Shown: in pieces, positions 16,892 through 26,068 of the stretch
Layout of the letters: every line of letters starts with the position of its first letter
Position numbering within the stretch: the first letter of the stretch is position 1
Program-made: the position numbers and the translations under genes
Notes under the pieces: generated by a model
Databases searched by the model: none
Seen by the model: the letters and a program-made list of their open reading frames with translations, nothing else
Told to the model about the DNA's origin: nothing
NCBI RefSeq assembly: GCF_011189575.1
Contig: NZ_PUJW01000012.1
Span: 62,001 to 126,000, forward strand
DNA from: Photorhabdus cinerea
GTDB taxonomy: Bacteria; Pseudomonadota; Gammaproteobacteria; Enterobacterales; Enterobacteriaceae
Direction: 5' to 3'
DNA length: 64,000 bases

Positions 16892-17311
16892 TCATAGTTT
16901 TATTACCTTAAAATTGCAATGTATATCTACATCATCTCTATCCGGTTTAATATAGCTGAAAATACCGCCTGTATTAATCCGACTAAGATATTTACCATTA
17001 TCTGCACGCAAAGTTATCACATTATTATCGATACATTCTACTGTAAAAACGGAATAAACATCAATATTCGATTTCACAGCAGCAATATAATCACCACCAA
17101 CCAGAGAAAACCGACTTAAATAGAGGCCATTATTTGCACGAAGCACTATTTTATTAGCGTCAATCTGTGTTACAAAATATTTTGAGTAAATATCAATAGT
17201 AGATTTATTCGCTTCAATAAAATCAATGCTACCTCCCCCTCCCCGATCAATTCGACTTAAAAAAAGCCCATTATCTGCTTGTAATGCAATAGTACCAATT
17301 AATAATCCCAT
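16892..17311 (-). CDS. Fascin-like beta-trefoil protein, copy 2
   Basis: A 139-residue paralogue of the neighbouring genes with the same three repeats: TIALQADNGLFLSRIDRGGGGSIDFIEANKSTIDIYSKYFV, then IVLRANNGLYLSRFSLVGGDYIAAVKSNIDVYSVF, then VITLRADNGKYLSRINTGGIFSYIKPDRDDVDIHCNF. The first repeat has a small Gly-rich insertion. The start MGLLIGTIALQ lines up with copy 3 (MGLPNITIALR), with AGGATATT before it. No secretion signal is visible. It is the most diverged of the three in its inter-repeat loops. Function unknown. Confidence 0.8.
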   Translation of the reverse strand: MGLLIGTIALQADNGLFLSRIDRGGGGSIDFIEANKSTIDIYSKYFVTQIDANKIVLRANNGLYLSRFSLVGGDYIAAVKSNIDVYSVFTVECIDNNVITLRADNGKYLSRINTGGIFSYIKPDRDDVDIHCNFKVIKL

Positions 17312-17747
17312 AATATTATCCTGTTAATATACATTTAATTAGATTAGTTATATAACACCGTATTAATACTCTGTTTTTACTATTTCCGTGAATATAAAAC
17401 CTCTTCATTGAATATATACAATCAGTATTATCTTTAAATAACAAAATATATTTTATCTTTGTTTGAAGTAACATGGTTATTTAAAGTTAAATTATGAGAT
17501 TTATTTATTGAATACCTAAGTTTAATTCTCATGCATAAATAGAAATAACAACACACCATGAATGTATCTAAAAATATTGTTTATGGCATTATAAAAAACA
17601 CCAAAAACCCAATCATAATAATTTATTTTAGAATAAAAATTGTCATTATTATTGATGTATTAAATTGTCAATAAAATTATTTTAAAAACAAAAAAGTGGC
17701 CAGTTTCATCTGACCACTACAAAAATAATGCCCGTAAAGATCAATCT
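17312..17747. other. AT-rich intergenic region between fascin-like copies 2 and 3
   Basis: 436 bp without a gene. It holds the conserved box at 17380-17419 (TATTTCCGTGAATATAAAAC... TTGAATATATAC) upstream of copy 2, and the 3' flank of copy 3. Confidence 0.5.
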
Positions 17748-18161
17748 TTATTCAATTAGCGTTGTCACTTTAAAATGACAATATATGTCTAAATTAACCT
17801 TATCCGGTTTAATGTAATCAACACCGTTTAGAGTGATCCGACTCAGGTATTTTCCGTTATCTGCACGCAGAGCTATCACATTACATCCGACATCCACTAC
17901 TGTAAACGTAGAATAAACGTCAATACTTGATTTCGCAGCCTCAATATAATCACCACCAGATCGAGTGATCCGACTCAAATATAGCCCACTATCCGCAAGA
18001 AGCGCTATCGTATTTGGGCTAAGCTGTATTAATTTATATCTTGAGTAAATATCAATACCAGATTTAGCAGCTTCAATGTAATTAATCCCACTCCGAGTTA
18101 TTCTACTCAAATAGAGATTATTATCCGCCCGCAATGCAATAGTAATATTGGGTAACCCCAT
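17748..18161 (-). CDS. Fascin-like beta-trefoil protein, copy 3
   Basis: A 137-residue paralogue with three trefoil repeats: TIALRADNNLYLSRITRSGINYIEAAKSGIDIYSRYKL, TIALLADSGLYLSRITRSGGDYIEAAKSSIDVYSTFTV, and VIALRADNGKYLSRITLNGVDYIKPDKVNLDIYCHFKV. It is closest to copy 1; the third repeats of the two are almost the same. The ribosome binding site is AGGAGG. Threefold pseudo-symmetry gives up to three equivalent binding sites, with the LSRI strand and the YIEAAK loop best kept. Its role is unknown. Confidence 0.8.
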   Translation of the reverse strand: MGLPNITIALRADNNLYLSRITRSGINYIEAAKSGIDIYSRYKLIQLSPNTIALLADSGLYLSRITRSGGDYIEAAKSSIDVYSTFTVVDVGCNVIALRADNGKYLSRITLNGVDYIKPDKVNLDIYCHFKVTTLIE

Positions 18162-18933
18162 AATATCCTCCTGTTAAAATACATATTAAATTATTAATTT
18201 AATCACATGATGTTAATTATAAAAAATCATTCAAATATCAACTTTCACATATCCGTAAAAATACCCCCCTTGCTAAACATAGACAATTAGTATTAATGGA
18301 AAATATATCTTTATATTTATCTTACAGCTTCAATAACAATAAGTACAGATATTCTCTCTCTGCTAATAACTTTTCAATCTTAAATTTAGAATAATGATCA
18401 ACAGTTAATAAGAATAACCATTAAAATATAATTAATAATTTTAATAACTATCCTGAATTAACTAGTTCAAATAACTGATTATTTATTTTATATATTAAAC
18501 TGATAATAACATTATTTTAAAAATACCACTTTAGAATATCATTAAACTTTCATAGTATTATATCATCAAATCAATTAATACTCCTTCTCTAAGTTATCAC
18601 TCCACAACCCAATTCTGGATAACAGAATCAATTAAAATATCTAACCAATTAATCCTTAAGATAAATGAAAGAAAAAGCAGCCAATTCTTGTCTTAGATCA
18701 ATATACTAATAACCAAATCCAACAAAATACCCCTTCATATCAAATTTCCCTCACTGACAATTTGCTATACTTAATCCCATACAAAGAAGTAACAAATAGC
18801 TATCCTTAATCGTTAAGGCACGGATTTTATTCACAGAATCACGCCATATAAGAAACAATAACCACAACATTCAGGAATAGTGATAACCCTTTTAATGACT
18901 AACTAAATTTCACTTAAACAATGGAGAAGCACA
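18162..18933. other. Long AT-rich region upstream of frdA
   Basis: 772 bp without a credible gene. It carries the upstream sequence of fascin-like copy 3 and the frd promoter region. A TATACT at 18766-18771 is a possible -10 element. I found no convincing FNR half-site pair at the spacing expected for frd. Confidence 0.5.
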
Positions 18934-20730
18934 GTGCAAATCTTTAATGCCGATCTCGCTATTATCGGAGCCGGAGGCGCGGGTCTACGTGCCGCAATTG
19001 CCGCTGCTGAAGCTAATCCTCAAATGAAGATTGCTCTGATCTCAAAAGTTTACCCAATGCGTAGCCACACTGTAGCAGCAGAAGGTGGATCAGCGGCAGT
19101 CACTCAACCCCACGACTCCTACAACTTCCATTTCAATGACACCGTATCCGGTGGTGACTGGCTGTGTGAACAAGATGTTGTTGAATACTTCGTCGAGCAT
19201 TGCCCGACAGAAATGATCCAGCTGGAACAATGGGGATGTCCGTGGAGCCGTAAAGAAGATGGTTCTGTCAACGTGCGTCGCTTCGGTGGCATGAAGATAG
19301 AACGCACCTGGTTTGCGGCGGATAAAACTGGCTTCCATATGCTGCATACCCTATTCCAGACCTCGCTTAAATACCCACAAATCCAGCGTTTTGATGAACA
19401 TTTTGTCCTCGACATCCTGATAGATGAAGGACAAGTTCGTGGCTTAGTTGCACTAAATATGATGGAAGGCACCAAAATTCAAATCCGGGCCAATGCCGTT
19501 ATTATGGCAACCGGTGGGGCTGGTCGCGTATACCGTTACAATACTAACGGCGGTATCGTGACTGGTGATGGTATAGGCATGGCATTCCGTCATGGCGTAC
19601 CACTACGTGATATGGAATTTGTTCAGTACCATCCAACTGGCCTGCCAGGTTCCGGTATCCTGATGACAGAAGGTTGCCGTGGTGAAGGCGGGATTCTGGT
19701 CAATAGGGATGGTTACCGCTACCTACAAGATTATGGCCTCGGCCCTGAAACTCCACTGGGCAAACCTGAAAACAAATATATGGAACTAGGCCCTCGCGAC
19801 AAAGTTTCCCAGGCTTTTTGGCATGAATGGCGTGCCGGTCGTACAATTTCGACTCAACGTGGCGATGTGGTTTATTTGGATCTACGCCATCTAGGTGAGA
19901 AGAAATTACTTGAACGCCTGCCCTTTATTTGTGAACTGGCAAAAGCATATGTTGGCGTTGATCCGGTTAAAGAACCCATTCCGGTTCGCCCTACCGCACA
20001 CTACACCATGGGCGGCATCGAAACTGACCAGAAGTGTGAAACCCGCATTAAAGGATTGTTTGCTGTTGGTGAATGTTCTTCTGTTGGTCTGCATGGTGCA
20101 AACCGCCTTGGCTCCAACTCTCTAGCTGAACTGGTGGTCTTTGGCCGTTTGGCTGGTGAAGAAGCGGTTAAACACGCTCAACAGGCAACACCTGCTAACG
20201 ATCGTGCACTAGATACCCAAGCACATGATGTAATAGCACGTCTTAACAATCTGCTGAAACAAAAAGGTACTGAAAGTTGGTCTAAGATCCGCGATGAAAT
20301 GGGTCTTTCTATGGAAGAAGGCTGCGGTATCTACCGTACCCCTGAATTAATGCAGAAAACTGTTGATAAAATTGCCGAACTAAAAGATCGCTTTAAACGC
20401 GTTCGGATCACGGATAACACCAATGTGTTCAACACTGATCTACTGTACACCATTGAGCTTGGTTTTGGTCTGGATGTAGCTGAATGTATGATTCATTCTG
20501 CGATCAACCGAAAAGAATCCCGTGGTGCACATCAACGTCTGGATGAAGGTTGTACCGAACGTGATGATGAAAACTTCCTAAAACATACGCTGGCTTTCTA
20601 TAAGCCTGAAAGCACACCTAACCTAAAATATAGTGACATAAAAATTACCAAATCTACTCCGGCAAAACGTGTGTACGGCGGTGAAGCCGCAGCACAAGAG
20701 AAAGAGCATAAGGAGCAGGCGAATGGCTGA
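18934..20730 (+). CDS. frdA: FrdA, fumarate reductase flavoprotein subunit
   Basis: Catalytic subunit of the membrane-bound menaquinol:fumarate reductase, which uses fumarate as terminal acceptor in anaerobic respiration. The 598-residue product has the FAD dinucleotide loop LAIIGAGGAGLRAAIAAAEA (about 6-25), the covalent FAD His in RSHTVAAEGG, the capping-domain active site HPTGLPGSGILMTEGCRGEGG, and RPTAHYTMGG. The start is GTG at 18934 after ATGGAGAAG, aligned with the E. coli N-terminus. It overlaps frdB by 8 nt. The whole frdABCD operon is intact. Confidence 0.98.
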   Translation: MQIFNADLAIIGAGGAGLRAAIAAAEANPQMKIALISKVYPMRSHTVAAEGGSAAVTQPHDSYNFHFNDTVSGGDWLCEQDVVEYFVEHCPTEMIQLEQWGCPWSRKEDGSVNVRRFGGMKIERTWFAADKTGFHMLHTLFQTSLKYPQIQRFDEHFVLDILIDEGQVRGLVALNMMEGTKIQIRANAVIMATGGAGRVYRYNTNGGIVTGDGIGMAFRHGVPLRDMEFVQYHPTGLPGSGILMTEGCRGEGGILVNRDGYRYLQDYGLGPETPLGKPENKYMELGPRDKVSQAFWHEWRAGRTISTQRGDVVYLDLRHLGEKKLLERLPFICELAKAYVGVDPVKEPIPVRPTAHYTMGGIETDQKCETRIKGLFAVGECSSVGLHGANRLGSNSLAELVVFGRLAGEEAVKHAQQATPANDRALDTQAHDVIARLNNLLKQKGTESWSKIRDEMGLSMEEGCGIYRTPELMQKTVDKIAELKDRFKRVRITDNTNVFNTDLLYTIELGFGLDVAECMIHSAINRKESRGAHQRLDEGCTERDDENFLKHTLAFYKPESTPNLKYSDIKITKSTPAKRVYGGEAAAQEKEHKEQANG

Positions 20731-21457
20731 TATGAAAACCCTGAGAATGGAGGTCATGCGCTATAACCCGGAAAGTGACCATGAACCCCATTTTATAACC
20801 TATGAAGTTCCTTACGATGAGCAAACCTCCCTGCTTGATGCATTAGGCTACATTAAAGACAATCTGGCTCCCGACCTCTCTTACCGCTGGTCCTGCCGTA
20901 TGGCTATCTGTGGCTCTTGCGGCATGATGGTTGAGCGTGTGCCAAAATTGGCCTGTAAAACCTTCCTGCGTGATTATCCACAGGGCATGAAAATTGAAGC
21001 ATTGGCTAACTTCCCTATTGAGCGTGATTTGGTCGTTGATATGACTCACTTCATTGAAAGCCTGGAAGCTATCAAGCCATACATCATCGGAAACGACCGT
21101 AAACCGTCTGAAGGTCCGAATATTCAAACTCCAGCACAGATGGAGAAATACCATCAGTTTTCCGGCTGTATCAACTGCGGCTTGTGCTATGCCGCTTGCC
21201 CTCAATTTGGTTTGAATCCTGAATTTATCGGCCCAGCCGCGATCACTCTGGCTCATCGTTACAATCTTGACAATCGTGACCACGGTAAGAAAGAACGTAT
21301 GCCACAACTTAACGGCCAAAATGGCGTATGGAGCTGTACTTTCGTTGGCTATTGTTCTGAAGTCTGCCCGAAACATGTCGATCCTGCTGCCGCAATTCAA
21401 CAAGGCAAGATCGAAAGTGCTAAAGACTTCATGATCGCCATGCTGAAACCACAGTAA
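20723..21457 (+). CDS. frdB: FrdB, fumarate reductase iron-sulfur subunit
   Basis: Carries electrons from menaquinol to FrdA through three clusters. The 244-residue product shows the [2Fe-2S] motif SCRMAICGSCGMM with the distant Cys in ACKTF, and the ferredoxin-type motifs CINCGLCYAACP and CSEVCPKHVDP for the [4Fe-4S] and [3Fe-4S] clusters. I chose MADMKTLRMEV (20723) by alignment with E. coli FrdB; it overlaps frdA and sits behind AAGGAGCAGGCG. An upstream in-frame Met would add 18 residues that belong to another frame of frdA. Confidence 0.98.
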   Translation: MADMKTLRMEVMRYNPESDHEPHFITYEVPYDEQTSLLDALGYIKDNLAPDLSYRWSCRMAICGSCGMMVERVPKLACKTFLRDYPQGMKIEALANFPIERDLVVDMTHFIESLEAIKPYIIGNDRKPSEGPNIQTPAQMEKYHQFSGCINCGLCYAACPQFGLNPEFIGPAAITLAHRYNLDNRDHGKKERMPQLNGQNGVWSCTFVGYCSEVCPKHVDPAAAIQQGKIESAKDFMIAMLKPQ

Positions 21458-21473
21458 GGGGAGAAATATTACA

Positions 21474-21866
21474 ATGACAACCAAACGTAAACCCTATGTT
21501 CGCAGCATGACCCCCAACTGGTGGCAAAAGCTGGGATTTTACCGCTTCTATATTCTACGTGAGAGTACCGCTGTTACTACAGTATGGTTCAGTATCTTGC
21601 TGATATACGGTGTATTTGCCCTGAAAGGTGGCACACAGAGCTGGGATGGATTTGTCGCGTTCCTGCAAAATCCCGTGATCCTACTGATTAACATCATTAC
21701 CCTGCTAGGCGCTCTGCTACATACCAAAACCTGGTTTGAGCTGGCACCAAAAGCAGCTAACGTAGTGATAAAAGGTGAAAAGATGGGACCTGAACCAGTG
21801 ATCAAGCTACTGTGGACTGTCACCATTATCATCACCGCTATCATCTTAGGCATAGCCTTACTTTAA
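21474..21866 (+). CDS. frdC: FrdC, fumarate reductase membrane anchor
   Basis: A 130-residue three-helix anchor that binds FrdAB to the inner membrane and contributes to the menaquinol site with FrdD. It opens TTKRKPYVRSMTPNWWQKLGFYRFYILRESTAV, as in E. coli, where the Glu of LRES lies near the quinone site. Helices lie near 30-50, 65-85 and 105-128. RBS GGGGAG. It is followed 16 nt later by frdD. Confidence 0.96.
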   Translation: MTTKRKPYVRSMTPNWWQKLGFYRFYILRESTAVTTVWFSILLIYGVFALKGGTQSWDGFVAFLQNPVILLINIITLLGALLHTKTWFELAPKAANVVIKGEKMGPEPVIKLLWTVTIIITAIILGIALL

Positions 21867-21882
21867 TCTCAGGGAGGATCTG

Positions 21883-22236
21883 ATGAATCAAATACCTAAA
21901 CGTTCCGATGAACCGATTTTCTGGGGATTATTTGGTGCTGGCGGTATGTGGGGCGCAATGGTAGCCCCAGCCATTATTTTACTGATAGCAATCATTTTAC
22001 CATTAGGAGTGGCACCAGAAGCATTAAGCTATGAGCGAATCCTGATCTTCTGCCAGAGCTTCATTGGCCGTGCTTTCTTATTGCTGATGATCATTCTGCC
22101 GCTATGGTGTGGTTCACATCGTATCCACCACGGTATGCATGACTTGAAAATTCATGTGCCTGCAAGTAAATGGGTTTTCTACGGCATGGCCGCGATTCTG
22201 AGTGTCGTTGCTATCATTGGCGTTTTCACGCTGTAA
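21883..22236 (+). CDS. frdD: FrdD, fumarate reductase membrane anchor
   Basis: A 117-residue second membrane anchor. Features: RSDEPIFWGLFGAGGMWGAMVAPAIILL, three hydrophobic helices, and the GSHRIHHGMHDLKIH loop with conserved His residues near the menaquinol site. Length matches E. coli FrdD (119). RBS GGGAGG. The last gene of the operon, followed by a terminator. Confidence 0.96.
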   Translation: MNQIPKRSDEPIFWGLFGAGGMWGAMVAPAIILLIAIILPLGVAPEALSYERILIFCQSFIGRAFLLLMIILPLWCGSHRIHHGMHDLKIHVPASKWVFYGMAAILSVVAIIGVFTL

Positions 22237-22329
22237 TCGAACTGTAACGAGCTTAAGTTGTGATGGCTCTCGCCATGATCGATGTTGTCGAAAACTAGCC
22301 CTCACACCTTTTTCACGCTGGAAAATACC

Positions 22330-22358
22330 TTTAAAGGCCGACCAATCCGGCCTTTAAC
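22330..22358 (+). terminator. Terminator after frdABCD
   Basis: AAAGGCCG and CGGCCTTT form a GC-rich stem around ACCAATC, preceded by A and T runs, about 95 nt after the frdD stop. Confidence 0.8.
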
Positions 22359-22412
22359 TTATCAGAGCTATATCTTTACTTTAACCAACTTTCATATATG
22401 AACAACACATAA

Positions 22413-23361
22413 CCACAGTATCCCCATAGGCACGGGGAACACTTTACTCTCATTACTTAACTCTTTTCTATTATCGGTTTATCCCCGCAAACACGGGGAA
22501 CTTTTTTCTCTACCATCATCATAAAACCTGAATCAGGTTGATCCTCGTAGGCCCCAGGAATGTTAGCACCATATAAGGTTACCCTTCCAGATAACGATCC
22601 CCCCAAAGGCCGCAAGGAACGCATTACTATAAACAAGAATAGCTCTGTTTTTAGCGGTTTATCCCCGTAAGTACGGGGAACACGGTATATCTCGGCTGAA
22701 TCAAACGCTAACTGTTCGGTTTATCCCCGCAAGTACAGGGAACTTTTTTCTAAACCGAGAATACATCAGTATCAGTTCGGTTCATCCCCGCATACGAGAA
22801 ACGTTTACGAGTTACCTTTAGCCTAAACATCCAAAGTAGCTTGTCTTCGTAGGTTCAAGGAACGCAGATTGCCACTCGTTATATCCCTGTTGCTGTCCGG
22901 TTTATCCCAATAGAGACTGGGAACATAGGGAAAACAAATCAGAGGTGTCATTTTCGTACGGTTTATCCCCGTAGGTATACAGTTACAGGGAACATTTCCT
23001 TAGCTTGATGCTATTCAGAGCACTACTGGGTTCATCCCCGTAGAGACGGGGAACATTTAGTGAGCTTAATAAAGCATCACTCTTGACGCGGTTCATCCCC
23101 GTAATGACGGGAAACACCTCAAAAAAATGATTTATCCATTTTAAATACTCTGGTTTATCCCCGCAAACACAAGGAACACTCAAATTCTCTCATTGATGAG
23201 ATTTATCGAGTTTGGTTCATCCCCGTAGGTACAAGGAACACTCATTAACGTTATCTCTCATCATTAATTATAGCGGTTTATCCCATTGAACACAGGGAAC
23301 ATATTCCTTCTGATCCAGACGTACACAGAGGTTTCTGTTCATCCCCACAGGCGTGAGGAAC
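22413..23361 (-). CRISPR. Type I-E CRISPR array, 16 repeats, strongly eroded
   Basis: Sixteen repeat units end near 22440, 22501, 22561, 22620, 22681, 22743, 22802, 22863, 22924, 22993, 23054, 23115, 23177, 23239, 23300 and 23361, a period of about 61 bp. The plus-strand consensus is close to CGGTTTATCCCCGTAGGTAC plus GGGGAAC, the reverse of the I-E repeat, so the array is read on the minus strand, away from the cas genes. Few units keep the full CCCCG(T/C)...(A/G)CGGGG stem (the units ending at 22501, 22681 and 23054). Several are barely recognisable (ends 22561, 22620, 22863), and the unit ending at 22993 has an 8-bp insertion. Leader-proximal repeats are degenerate too. Confidence 0.93.
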
Positions 23362-23593
23362 AGGGTAATTATTTTACCTATATTTTTTAGAATAGCGACT
23401 AATTCCCACTCTATCAAGGAAATCGCAATATTAATGCTTTAGTTAACAATATCGCTTTTTACCACGCGTTTGAATCATAAATGTGCCCTTTGTTAAGCAA
23501 CAACCTAATAATTTTTACGGACACGAACACTTTAACATCAATACACTTATCCCAACGAAGATTATTGAATTACGATTTTCAACAAAAATGCCA
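23362..23593 (-). other. Putative CRISPR leader
   Basis: 232 bp of AT-rich DNA between cas6e and the first-transcribed repeat. On the minus strand the last bases before the repeat, AAAAAATATAGGTAAAATAATTA, resemble the AT-rich leader end of E. coli I-E arrays. No cas1 or cas2 sequence could be recognised here. Confidence 0.55.
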
Positions 23594-24268
23594 TCATACA
23601 GCCCTGATTAACATTAATCCGCATCCCATAGCCTTAGCCCGACCAAAACCTTTTACATACTGGGCCAAATACAAATCACTATTAGTAATGGTCAGAAGAC
23701 CTTGAAAATCGACACTGGAAAATTGTATTTTCTGCCCTTTCTTTTTTACGCTTCGATGCTGGGTATAACCCTCAATATCCAGTAAATCATCAAACCTGAT
23801 ACCCCATTGCTGCATACGACGATTATTCAAGAGCCAATTACGGGCAGCATCTTCCATCATAACCTTTATTTTTTTCTGTTCAGTTTCCCCCCGCTGTTTT
23901 GCCTGAAACTTAGCATGCATCAGGACGTCATGACGCCGACGTTTTCCAAAAGGATCGATAGTACAGACCGTCGGATTGACACGTAATTTGAAAGCTAAAC
24001 GTTGTCCCTCTTTTAAGAGTGGATAAAATGCTTTTGTTTGAACATCGAATAATGGTGATTCAATTTGCGGTGAAGTTTTAGACAAAACATAAAACACAGG
24101 TAATCCTATCATTCCAATTTCTTCCCGAAATAAGAAATGACGTTTTTCGTCTGCTGAAAATAATTTCCATAACAATTGATGAGAAGTATAAACGCCATTT
24201 CCACCAAGTTTTTCCAATATATTTGCTGTCTGGCTTGATTGTCGGAGCATAATTTTAGATAGATACAT
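23594..24268 (-). CDS. cas6e: Cas6e (CasE), crRNA-processing endoribonuclease
   Basis: Cuts I-E repeats at the base of the hairpin and stays on the crRNA 3' handle in Cascade. The 224-residue product starts MYLSKIMLRQ, like E. coli CasE (MYLSK), and keeps the His of HQLLWKLF (His30), which aligns with the catalytic His20 region of E. coli Cas6e. The Gly-rich C-terminal loop GFGRAKAMGCGLMLI is the usual RAMP signature. I chose the Met at 24266-24268; the frame is open 25 codons upstream within cas5e. It overlaps the end of cas5e by 14 nt. The enzyme looks intact although its substrate repeats are eroded. Confidence 0.93.
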   Translation of the reverse strand: MYLSKIMLRQSSQTANILEKLGGNGVYTSHQLLWKLFSADEKRHFLFREEIGMIGLPVFYVLSKTSPQIESPLFDVQTKAFYPLLKEGQRLAFKLRVNPTVCTIDPFGKRRRHDVLMHAKFQAKQRGETEQKKIKVMMEDAARNWLLNNRRMQQWGIRFDDLLDIEGYTQHRSVKKKGQKIQFSSVDFQGLLTITNSDLYLAQYVKGFGRAKAMGCGLMLIRAV

Positions 24269-25001
24269 CAACACCCTCCTCAACAGAAAATTGATACATA
24301 ATACGTTGCCTGAATTGCCAACGTCCTCGGTTAATCGGTTCATCCCAAGGATAGTTTATTAAGGTATTTGTAGAGATCATTTCATCTTTATTTCCTTCCC
24401 AAAAATAAGTAACAAAACCATCTGCTCGTAACCATGATTTATCTTCTTTATCAGAATGAGTCAGCGATGGAAAAGGCGTATCCAATGCACCTTTTAATGT
24501 CGATGATTCAATCAATTTAGGGCAAAGAGGTAAAGCTGGCGGGCAAGATTTACGTCCAAGATACAAAACAAATACAGGTTTAAGTAAAGCATCCCGCAGT
24601 TGTTCAAGAGTAAAAGAAGCATGCCCAGTTAGTGTAATAGCAACTATCCAAATACCATCACAACGATAATCACGATTCGATAATATGGTATTAAGTTTAT
24701 CAGCACTTAATTCACTTTTACGGCTCTGATGAACGACGTTATTATCGTGCGTCGGGACTTGCGTCGTATGGTAATCACGTATTAAAGAACCAGGAATAGT
24801 TTGTTTAATTGCTATCAATACACTTTTTTGTAATTTTAATAATTCAGATTCATTATCTCGTCGAATACCTAACGCTGCCCCCAATAACCCTAAAATTGCA
24901 GAACGACCAGGATATAATCCCGTTGGTCTTTCCCCCCCAACCGCTGGCTGGCCCCAACTTGCCATAGGACCATATAAGCGAAAGACTAAATACGCTTTCA
25001 T
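24255..25001 (-). CDS. cas5e: Cas5e (CasD), Cascade subunit
   Basis: Binds the 5' handle of the crRNA in type I-E Cascade. The 248-residue product opens MKAYLVFRLYGPMASWGQPAVGGERPTGLYPGRSAILGLLGAALGIRR, the typical Cas5 start with the GxxxG-like loop, and has LYLGRKSCPPALPL in the middle. It lies 12 nt after cas7e and overlaps cas6e. No disruption is seen. Confidence 0.94.
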   Translation of the reverse strand: MKAYLVFRLYGPMASWGQPAVGGERPTGLYPGRSAILGLLGAALGIRRDNESELLKLQKSVLIAIKQTIPGSLIRDYHTTQVPTHDNNVVHQSRKSELSADKLNTILSNRDYRCDGIWIVAITLTGHASFTLEQLRDALLKPVFVLYLGRKSCPPALPLCPKLIESSTLKGALDTPFPSLTHSDKEDKSWLRADGFVTYFWEGNKDEMISTNTLINYPWDEPINRGRWQFRQRIMYQFSVEEGVDVSI

Positions 25002-25013
25002 TCTGCCCTCCCA

Positions 25014-26048
25014 CTACCGAGCCACAAATTCAAGCAGTTCAGTCAAACGCCCTTCTCCGGTGAATGTGTTGAATTTATATCGCTTATCAGCACAATCACC
25101 ATAAACCTTATCAATATTTTGCATTTGATTTTCTAATGCATTAATTGCAGATGGGCCTTGGTTACTGTCATTTATCGGTTTTAAAAATGCGACAGATAAA
25201 GAACGAGGTTGTTGTTCACCTTTTTCAGCGAGAGCAAAACTAGCATAAGCACGAGAAGCAAAACTATTTTGTTTACCCGTTGGCGATATTTTTACAGCGG
25301 CTTCTGTCAATGCTTTAATCGCTTTATTAGCAAGCACTTCATCACCGCCCAAACTCTCTATCAATTGCGTTTTATTAATACAAATGTAGCTGTAAAACAG
25401 CGCAGCCGCAAAACCCGACTCCCCAATATGGGCTGAACCCGTATCTACCTTACCATCATTTAAATCATCCACCGCCGTAAAATAATCATCTTCAACGACA
25501 ACACTATGTACACTAATAGCATGAGCAACCTGGCAGGCGGCTTCAACGTTAAATGCAGGACTTGAAGCTAACATTCGACCAAACAAAGCAATATCTACAG
25601 CAGTTTGCTCAGCTTTTAACAAATTAAGCTCCTCGGATGTCGGCGCTCGGTCTTCTTCTGCCAACACTGCAATCAGCGACATGACAGACCGCTGCTCTGC
25701 CGGGCTGATATGTGCCAACTGTTCAATTTCTAAAGCATCTTTTTTAGTTTTTCCAAAAACACCAGCAATACTTGAAGCCAATGCCTTAGCTGATTTTTCT
25801 TTCACTCCAGCACTGAGCAAAGCTTCAAATACCTTAATACCAAAACGTTTTGTGCGAATGCCAATATTCTCTGATAACGCTTGCTCAAATAATTCAGAAG
25901 TACGCCAGTGGCGTTTCAAACTTTGAGAACTCACACGTAAACGTTCAAAACCACCCATTTTGGCTGTTTTAGGACGACCTAAATCATCGCGGTTAAGGTT
26001 AGATGGCGCATAGGAAGTCAACAGGTGTAATTGAATAAACTGACTCAT
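25014..26048 (-). CDS. cas7e: Cas7e (CasC/Cse4), Cascade backbone subunit
   Basis: Six copies form the Cascade backbone along the spacer part of the crRNA. The 344-residue product has the family start FIQLHLLTSYAPSNLNRDDLGRPKTAKMGGFERLRVSSQSLKRHWR, then FGRMLASSPAFNVEAACQVAHAISVH and the C-terminal RPRSLSVAFLKPI-type segment. Length agrees with E. coli CasC (363). Situated between cse2 and cas5e. Confidence 0.95.
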   Translation of the reverse strand: MSQFIQLHLLTSYAPSNLNRDDLGRPKTAKMGGFERLRVSSQSLKRHWRTSELFEQALSENIGIRTKRFGIKVFEALLSAGVKEKSAKALASSIAGVFGKTKKDALEIEQLAHISPAEQRSVMSLIAVLAEEDRAPTSEELNLLKAEQTAVDIALFGRMLASSPAFNVEAACQVAHAISVHSVVVEDDYFTAVDDLNDGKVDTGSAHIGESGFAAALFYSYICINKTQLIESLGGDEVLANKAIKALTEAAVKISPTGKQNSFASRAYASFALAEKGEQQPRSLSVAFLKPINDSNQGPSAINALENQMQNIDKVYGDCADKRYKFNTFTGEGRLTELLEFVAR

Positions 26049-26068
26049 AATAATTATCCTAAAATTAA

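Noticed and set aside
22983..23183. 66-codon frame inside the CRISPR array
   Set aside because: It spans several repeats and spacers and has no coding character.
23362..23593. Possible cas1/cas2 remnant
   Set aside because: Short frames in this interval show no Cas1 or Cas2 motif; an AT-rich leader explains the stretch.
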